DNA from: Cryptomeria japonica
Lineage: Eukaryota; Streptophyta; Pinopsida; Cupressales; Cupressaceae
Direction of reading: 5' to 3'
Length of the DNA: 64,000 nucleotides
Assembly (NCBI RefSeq): GCF_030272615.1
Contig: NC_081410.1
Location: 290,097,957-290,161,956 of the forward strand
Shown: in pieces, positions 58,129 to 64,000 of the stretch
How positions within the stretch are numbered: position 1 is the first letter of the stretch
Layout: every line of letters starts with the position of its first letter
The notes under the pieces: model-generated
The model's input: the letters and a program-made list of their open reading frames with translations, nothing else
Told to the model about the DNA's origin: nothing
The model's database searches: none
Program-made: the position numbers and the translations under genes

Positions 58129-59989
58129 GTAATGCCCCTATCCTAGTTGGACTTGTAAAATCTGTTTGACCATGGTTGACTTCCTATGTGGCATTCTTGC
58201 ATGGTAGGTTAACCATGATGCAATGTGTAGTTTAGTTAATATAAATAATTGTGCATACTTATTATTGTGCTCTTGCATCGATTCTTGTGTAAATGTAATT
58301 GTTTCCTAACTCCTGTGATAAATCTCGAGCTAACGCCCTCATTGAATATGTATATGTATGTGTATGCTTGCGTGATTCATGGGTGCAGGAGATTGCAGGT
58401 ACAACACCGCTTAGGGCGAGGTTCATCTCCTTTGGGATTTGCAAGGTTGAGTATGCCTCCTTCATCCTTAGAATTCGGATTTGGTGGTTATAAAACTCTT
58501 GTCTTGCCTTAGCCATGGTCAGGTGAGCATCGCGTGTGTGGTTCATGGGGCTTTCTTTTCATTGGGTTGCGTGTCATGTGATTTGGTGGACTTCCTCAGT
58601 TTAAGTGCCTTGCACGGGGTAAGTGGAGCTTGTTATCCTAAGTATTAAATTCAATTTAATGAGTAGATGTACACATTAGTAATTTAGAAATTTAAAATAG
58701 GTAGCTTCTTTTATATGAATAATCGTTAATTTAAAAAGGGATCGCTTTAATTATAATTGTAGCAAGCTTAAAGCATTTAAATTGAAATAATGTGTTCATT
58801 TATGCATTAAAAGTTGAGGAATTAAAATAAATAGATTTCTTTCATAAGATTAGTCATTTATTAAAAAGGTCGCTTTATTATGTTATAGCGAGTTAATTTA
58901 ATAGCTAATTTTAAAATAACAAATTTAATGAGTTATGCGTTTTAGAAAGGAAAGATTTAAAGTCATTTGGGAAATAGAAATAAATTCATCATTTTCGCAT
59001 TTTAGAATAAGAAGGATAAATTTTATTATTTAAAAGAAAATTATTATTCTTTTTACTTGCAAAATTGATATAGTATAAAGGATTGATTTTTGAAGTTTAA
59101 ATTAATTTAAATACCTCACCCTTGTTAACAGTTCAAAATATAAAGTGTTGGCTAAAGTAATATGAAGAAATTTAAAATTAGAGTTAAATAAGAAATGGAA
59201 GCTTTTTAATTTTAAAAGAAAAATGAATAAGAAGTATTGAATAATGGAAAGGAATGATTTCCCATTCTCATTCTCTTTTATTTTAAAAATAAAAATGCCT
59301 AAATTCGAAATTGAAAATTAGGGCAAAAAAATAGGGTTTCTCATTTTTAACCTAGTTTTGAAATGTTTTGGCGGTCTTTTTCTGGGGAGCTTGTTTTTTT
59401 GGAAAAAAAAATGGGAGGTTGGCTTTGAGTTGCAGAGGGAGCTCTTCATCAAATTCTTTCCCAGAATGCTAGTGGGAGGTAGGTTTCTTGTTATCTTATA
59501 TTTCATTTTAAAACAAAAGAAATGTGTTTGATTCTTCCTTAAAAAGAAATCTGAGTTCTGGTTTGAAATAATGGTGGACATTGGATCAGGATTGTTGTTA
59601 CTGCCTTATGATTTAGCCAATCTTACTGAGAGTTAGTGTTTTTTGTTTTTTTGTTTGGGGAAAAATCATGAGTTTTTATTTGGAAATTTTTCTGACCATT
59701 TTGATATTTTGGTCATTCTGGAAAAAAAAAAAGAAAAAAAGAAAGAAAAAATGGCTGTGACTGTGTTAAATGGCTAATGGACGTCTGATGTTATTTTAGA
59801 TATTTTATTATGTAAAATTTTCAAAAAAAAAATAATAAATGCTTGGGTCGAACTAGACTGTATCAAAAAATATATATATAAAAAAAAATGAACAAAAAAA
59901 AAAGGAAAAAAAATAAAATTTGGGGTTTCGGGGGGGGAGCCAAAGCTCAACCCACCCCTCCCCGCATGTCGCTCGTAGTTTCCTTTCGA

Positions 59990-60173
59990 TGCCCACACAC
60001 AGTGGGGGCCGAAGGGGACTGCGTCTCCCTTGGAGGCCACAGCTCCTTCCGACGCCACTGTGTGGGGGAGCCGAAGGGACTGCGTTCTCCATGGCGGCCG
60101 TAGTAATCCCCGACTCCACTGTGTGTGGAGGCCGAGGGGCTGCGCCCGTCGTGGTGGCCGCAGTTCCCTCCGG
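59990..60173. repeat. GC-rich tandem repeat in the 3' LTR
   Basis: Units at 59990-60052, 60053-60114 and 60115-60173 match those at 51638-51821, with a few substitutions. Confidence 0.8.
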
Positions 60174-61982
60174 CTAGGGCATGGCTAGGGTTTGGCCGCC
60201 TGCCATTCCTCCTCCTCTTTTTTTAAAAAAATGTTTTCTTTATTATTTAGTATTACTTAGTATTTTAGGTATATTTAAAACTTGAATTCCGAATTTTCAT
60301 TGTATACAGAATAAATAAATAAAAGAAAAAAGGGGGTGCTTGTTAATATAAAAATTACTTTGAGTAATATTTTGTATTATAAAAAAAAAATGAGTTGAGA
60401 TTTTTATTTTAGTAAATAATGTGTTTTTTTTAAAAAAAAAAGAGGGATCAATGTATATATTAAAATATATGCTAATATAGGTAACATCTATTTAGCATAT
60501 ATTATTATTGACATATATAGACTTTTTGGGCTTTAAGATAGCAATGAATTGCATTGTATTTTTAAATCGAATGATAATTGATTATATGATAATGAGTAAA
60601 TTGAATGGAGGTAATGGTCTTTATTTTTTTTTAATGTATGCAATAGAGGCTTAATTTAGCTCGGAAATGATTTTTCTTCCATTTCTCCATTTACTCTTAA
60701 TGTATTTTGCTCTTGTAGTAAGAGGGTTGTTTTTGTATCGTTAAAAAAAAGGGGGGGCTAGATTATTGTTGTAAAACTAACTTGTCATTAGTGTTTATCT
60801 AATGTTTAATAAATCTGTCTAGATGCTTAAGTCAACTTGGGAAAATGTTGTAATTACCCGTTAACGCTAGAGTACGGCCTATTATTAGTTTAGTAATTGA
60901 TGCGTCTGTTATAGTAGCACGTCTTGCTAGGATTTGCTTTGGACCCTGTCATATGGTTATTTTTGTTGGTCATAGCCGATTTCGTCCCTAGTTAGAGTAT
61001 CGTCAGTCATTTGAACTTGTAATTGCCTTGAAGTGTTTAGTTGGATCCGCTTCAAAAGGGATCATTATGTAAATTCCAGCCGAGGTGTCTGTTGTATATT
61101 GATTGTATTCGCCTAAGTGGCAAAGATGTAAAAGAATTATAAATTATGTATTCCTAATGATATAATACCAAAGGGGTCTTGCAGTTGAGCAGACCCAGAG
61201 ATGTAGCCTTTAGGGGTGAACTCCGAGATCATATCTGTGTTATGCGATGTTTTAGCTTCCTTTGTTTCATGCTTTAAGTTATCATGTATGGTGGATATCT
61301 TGTATAAGTGTATGGTGTGAATTTAATGAATTTAAACCTAAGTGCATAAAATTGTTCATCTTGACAAATGTAGTAATCAGGTTCATAAAAGATTGTAATT
61401 AAGATTATGGAAAAGTATTTTGATAATGATAATTAAAATTAGTAATAGTGGAAAGAATCTTGCTAGGTTACATCATTGGATTAACCTGTTATTAACCATG
61501 TAAGTTGAACGAATGTGAATGGGAAACAAAGTTTGAATTAATGTTTTAAATTCTAAGTTGGAATTTAGAGGATGAACCTCATATAGATATTTACCTTTTT
61601 ATCTTCTTAAATGAGTAACACCATGTTAATTATGTTTCTCTACATTGGATGAATTTGTTAGTTATTTCACGTTTTAATCTTAACAAATAATCCCTACCAA
61701 ATTAACTTGATAATTGGGTGAACTCAACTATTTATCCATAATTGTAACCTTAATGAAAGAATCTCTTATGATTGCTAAAATTGAACTAAAAAGGGAAGTG
61801 TTTGTATAGTTGTCTACATCTTAATCTTAGGAAATGTATATTTTCATATTAACTTCATTTAACTAAAAAGAGAGACATGCATTTAGTTAGTTATAATCTA
61901 ATCCTAATGGAAGAACGCCACTATGAACTTATATTCTAATCTTGAAAAGATAAATATCATCTTGCTAACTATATTTTAATTT

Positions 61983-62096
61983 AAAGGAATAACTCATGTG
62001 TTCTTAATACATTCCCACCTTAATGAATTTAGTCCATCTAAAGGAATAACTCATGTGTTCCTAATACATTCCCACCTTAATGAATTTAGTCCATCT
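61983..62096. repeat. 57-bp tandem duplication private to the 3' LTR
   Basis: AAAGGAATAACTCATGTGTT and the next 37 bp occur at 61983-62039 and 62040-62096 and differ at one visible site (TTCTTAAT versus TTCCTAAT). The 5' LTR has a single copy, so it arose after insertion. Confidence 0.95.
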
Positions 62097-62761
62097 ATTA
62101 GCATTATTAAAACTCCAATGAATGAACCCTATGACTAATTACATTTTACCCTCCTTAAAAGAACTACGACTCATTAGTTGGTTATGCTTGGATTCAAAAG
62201 AAGGAACCACACTCTATTAATGGAAGTTTAATTCCTTAATGAATGAATCTCATCCTATTAACCAAACTTTTAATATTTAAGAAAGCTTTTAAATGTGGGA
62301 GGTTATCTTAAAATCAAATGGATGAACTTGTTATATTTATCACATTGAACCTTAAGGGAGGCCTCTTAAATTAAATAGGTGTTAATGTGCATTGAGTAAA
62401 TAACCTCTCGATGGCCTCCTAACCACCCAAAGTAAATGAATGCTTCCTAAAATTCTAAGATGTCATATCATTGAACATATATATAATCATGTCTTATGCA
62501 TTATCTCACAATTAGGATGTCCAGATTTATGGATCATTTGACGCAAGTTGAATTAGGTGCTAGGCTATGTAATCGCGTTGGGAAACTCCTTAGGATCGTT
62601 TAGCCATCCGCTGTGCTATCTAAGTTTTTGTTAACTCCAAATTATCTTAATGTTGTAACTTTCATTAACGCTCTTAATTATTATTTAAAAAAAAAAATAT
62701 TTACACTCTATTCGAGTGTTTTTAACTTAAACCCTTAGGGGTTTCCCGGTGGGGCATTACA

Positions 62762-62766
62762 AAACA
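62762..62766. repeat. Right target-site duplication of the LARD (AAACA)
   Basis: It matches 49771-49775. Confidence 0.93.
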
Positions 62767-63410
62767 TCATTCTGAGTAAGATCAATAATAGGTGTATAAT
62801 GAGTCCTACTGAGAGGATTAAAAATTCATAGAAGAATGATGTTTTATGCTCTTTGAGCATATTTTACTGTGGCAGAGGGAAATGCTCAAATTCCCTAACT
62901 AAACATGTTTTACACTCTTCTTCAAAGTTTTGAGAAATAAGACTTGGATACAGGACATGAATCTTATCAAGAATATTGGGCCAGGTCTAGTTACTATAAT
63001 GAAAGATTAAGACATGAGTAACTATACAAACCTACAAAAGATAGTGCATAGAGGAGGGTGTTGGAGAGAGGAAAAAATGGAAATTGAGGGCAAGAAAACT
63101 TTCTAATCCAAATATCAGATGAAAAGCTCAAGGAAATTTGACCCCATCACCATGTGTTTGGTTAGGGAATTTGAGCATTTCCTTTTTTATTTCAATAGAT
63201 TACCTAGAGTTTGAAAGCACTACACTAAGAACAATATGCATATGGAGATTAAGAACAATATGCATATGGAGATATCATGTGCTGTACAAGGGACTTAGGC
63301 TGAAATTACCTTCAAAACCTGCTTAGATACAATGATAATTTATTTATATATATAGAAGAAAATGCCAAAAAACATAGAATAGTCAATGATTGAGGAGGAC
63401 AAAGAAGTAC
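62767..63410 (-). other. Probable intron or 3' flank of the MFS gene, with a 29-bp inverted repeat
   Basis: No exon is recognised. GGAAATGCTCAAATTCCCTA at about 62879 recurs inverted near 63165-63183, extending to about 29 bp with flanks (AACYAAACATG). A 24-bp perfect-but-one tandem pair lies at 63227-63274 (AAGAACAATATGCATATGGA). Confidence 0.5.
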
Positions 63411-63523
63411 CACAAATGCTAGAGAAAGGCAATGTAGGCCACCTTCACTAACAATTGTAGTAGTTGTTTTCAACACAAAATATGCATATACAAATGGCTT
63501 TGACCTGATGTATGTGAACACTC
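63411..63523 (-). CDS. MFS transporter gene, exon (downstream of the two seen)
   Basis: The 113-bp exon lies between ATGGCAG| and |GTACTTC. It reads VFTYIRSKPFVYAYFVLK, then TIVSEGGLHCLSLAFV, the pattern of the plant tetracycline-resistance-like / HIAT1-like major facilitators (SRPFxYAYxVLK ... EGxxHCLALAYVAD). It is in phase with the next exon upstream (a Gly codon is split between them). The family comprises multi-span membrane proteins that exchange small molecules across membranes; the substrate is not inferable. The following exon, expected to begin near ADNVP, was not found. Confidence 0.78.
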
Positions 63524-63659
63524 CTGCCATGTCTTCTTTGTTAAAAAAAATGTAGAAACACAAATAGCAAACAAGTAACAACTAATTGTTCTTACGTCTT
63601 CCCTGTTCAAAGGGTTAATAATCATGTACAATTCCAAAAGGTGTTTTCCTTGGCCTTAC
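63524..63659 (-). other. MFS gene intron
   Basis: A 136-bp intron with a GTAAGG donor at 63659 and a CAG acceptor at 63524, in phase 1. Confidence 0.75.
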
Positions 63660-63771
63660 CCAAAGGAATGACTACAGCAGTCATCGAAATCATAAGCAGA
63701 GGTTTTTGCCCATATTCATTCAAAAGATCTCCAATGATGGGTGTAACCAGCACTGTCCCAATTCCAGAAAT
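63660..63771 (-). CDS. MFS transporter gene, exon (upstream of the two seen)
   Basis: The 112-bp exon after TTAATAG| encodes ISGIGTVLVTPIIGDLLNEY, then GQKPLLMISMTAVVIPLG, matching the conserved loop between the second and third membrane segments (Gxxxxxxx-G-x-L-x-DxxGRKPLL) of major facilitators. The Arg of GRK is Gln here (GQK). The gene continues to the right beyond the window. It uses the same splice logic and no stops are seen, so it may be a functional gene. Confidence 0.8.
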
Positions 63772-64000
63772 CTATTAAAACATTTTCAGTCAACAATCAA
63801 ATTGCTTAAGAAAGTAATTTTAAGTTTACATGGCAAGCTATAAATGTGAATTACAGAACAAAATCTACAAAACACCCATCAAATGTATCGCTACTGGTAC
63901 CTTAGCAAAACCAGTAAACTTTACAAACATTCAACCATAATCAGTTGCAATTCAAGCATAGTCAATTAAATATTTTCACCTATTTAATCACCCTACTAAT
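63772..64000 (-). other. Further MFS gene sequence, probably intron
   Basis: A polypyrimidine tract on the minus strand before the exon at 63771, and AT-rich sequence beyond. No second exon is recognised before the window ends. Confidence 0.5.

Larger units (their letters stand above)
49776..62761 (+). mobile_element. LARD-type non-autonomous LTR retrotransposon, complete (12,986 bp)
   Basis: Two LTRs of 4576 and 4633 bp begin TGTAATGCCC and end GGGGCATTACA, forming an 11-bp terminal inverted repeat. They are flanked by AAACA on both sides, with an iMet primer site 2 bp after the 5' LTR and a polypurine tract touching the 3' LTR. The 3777-bp interior has no ORF above about 90 codons and no protein motif. 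Long LTRs around a non-coding interior are the definition of a large retrotransposon derivative, mobilised by proteins from another element. By eye the LTRs differ at about 3% in the first 500 bp and much less near the ends, so this is the youngest insertion in the window. The strand is given from the primer site. Confidence 0.95.
58129..62761 (+). repeat. LARD 3' LTR (4633 bp)
   Basis: The counterpart of 49776-54351. It is 57 bp longer, fully explained by a tandem duplication at 61983-62096. Confidence 0.95.

Overview
This is nuclear DNA from a seed plant with a large, repeat-rich genome. The evidence is plant-type Ty3/gypsy, SIRE-like Ty1/copia and CACTA (En/Spm) coding remnants, tRNA-iMet primer sites behind TG...CA LTRs, GT-AG introns, and two exons of a plant-type major-facilitator gene at the right edge. 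A gymnosperm is plausible from the nesting and repeat load, but the sequence alone does not prove it. Almost the whole window is transposable elements, most of them decayed.

Layout. 1-5060: a minus-strand gag-like Gln-rich remnant and its non-coding leader, with several short tandem repeats. 5061-6919: a plus-strand Ty3/gypsy pol remnant (end of RT, RNase H, integrase). 8582-11364 and 18903-20379: the 3' half and 3' LTR of a retroelement family (called family B here) that carries a long ORF of unknown function. It is split by a complete nested element at 11365-18897 (family C), which has matched LTRs, a 5-bp AGAGA target duplication, a zinc-knuckle gag and a second long unknown ORF, but no pol. 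22080-29296: a second family B copy in opposite orientation, with 3' LTR, the same unknown ORF, a gag-like ORF, a primer site and a truncated 5' LTR. It preserves the empty site of the family C insertion. 29425-29870: a 93-bp-arm hairpin repeat. 33833-42251: a minus-strand CACTA transposon with a TNP2 transposase gene (plus DUF4218, DUF4216 and an acidic tail), followed by a second multi-exon transcription unit that encodes a SET domain upstream of a Transposase_24 (TNPA/Ptta-like) domain. 44724-44998: an mTERF pseudogene fragment. 49776-62761: a 12,986-bp LARD-type element with about 4.6-kb LTRs, a 3.8-kb non-coding interior, an iMet primer site, a polypurine tract and perfect AAACA target duplications. 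63411-63771: two exons of a host MFS transporter on the minus strand.

How it fits together. None of the LTR elements here encodes a complete pol. Families B, C and the LARD look non-autonomous or broken and would depend on enzymes made elsewhere. Relative age can be read from the sequence: family B is oldest (many stops, and interrupted by C), family C is intermediate (LTRs visibly diverged), and the LARD is youngest (LTRs differ by a few per cent by eye). Many in-frame stops are TAG or TAA where the sister copy has CAG or CAA, which fits deamination of methylated cytosine. The most unusual item is the SET domain inside the CACTA element. The next most unusual are the two long ORFs of families B and C, whose families I cannot name.
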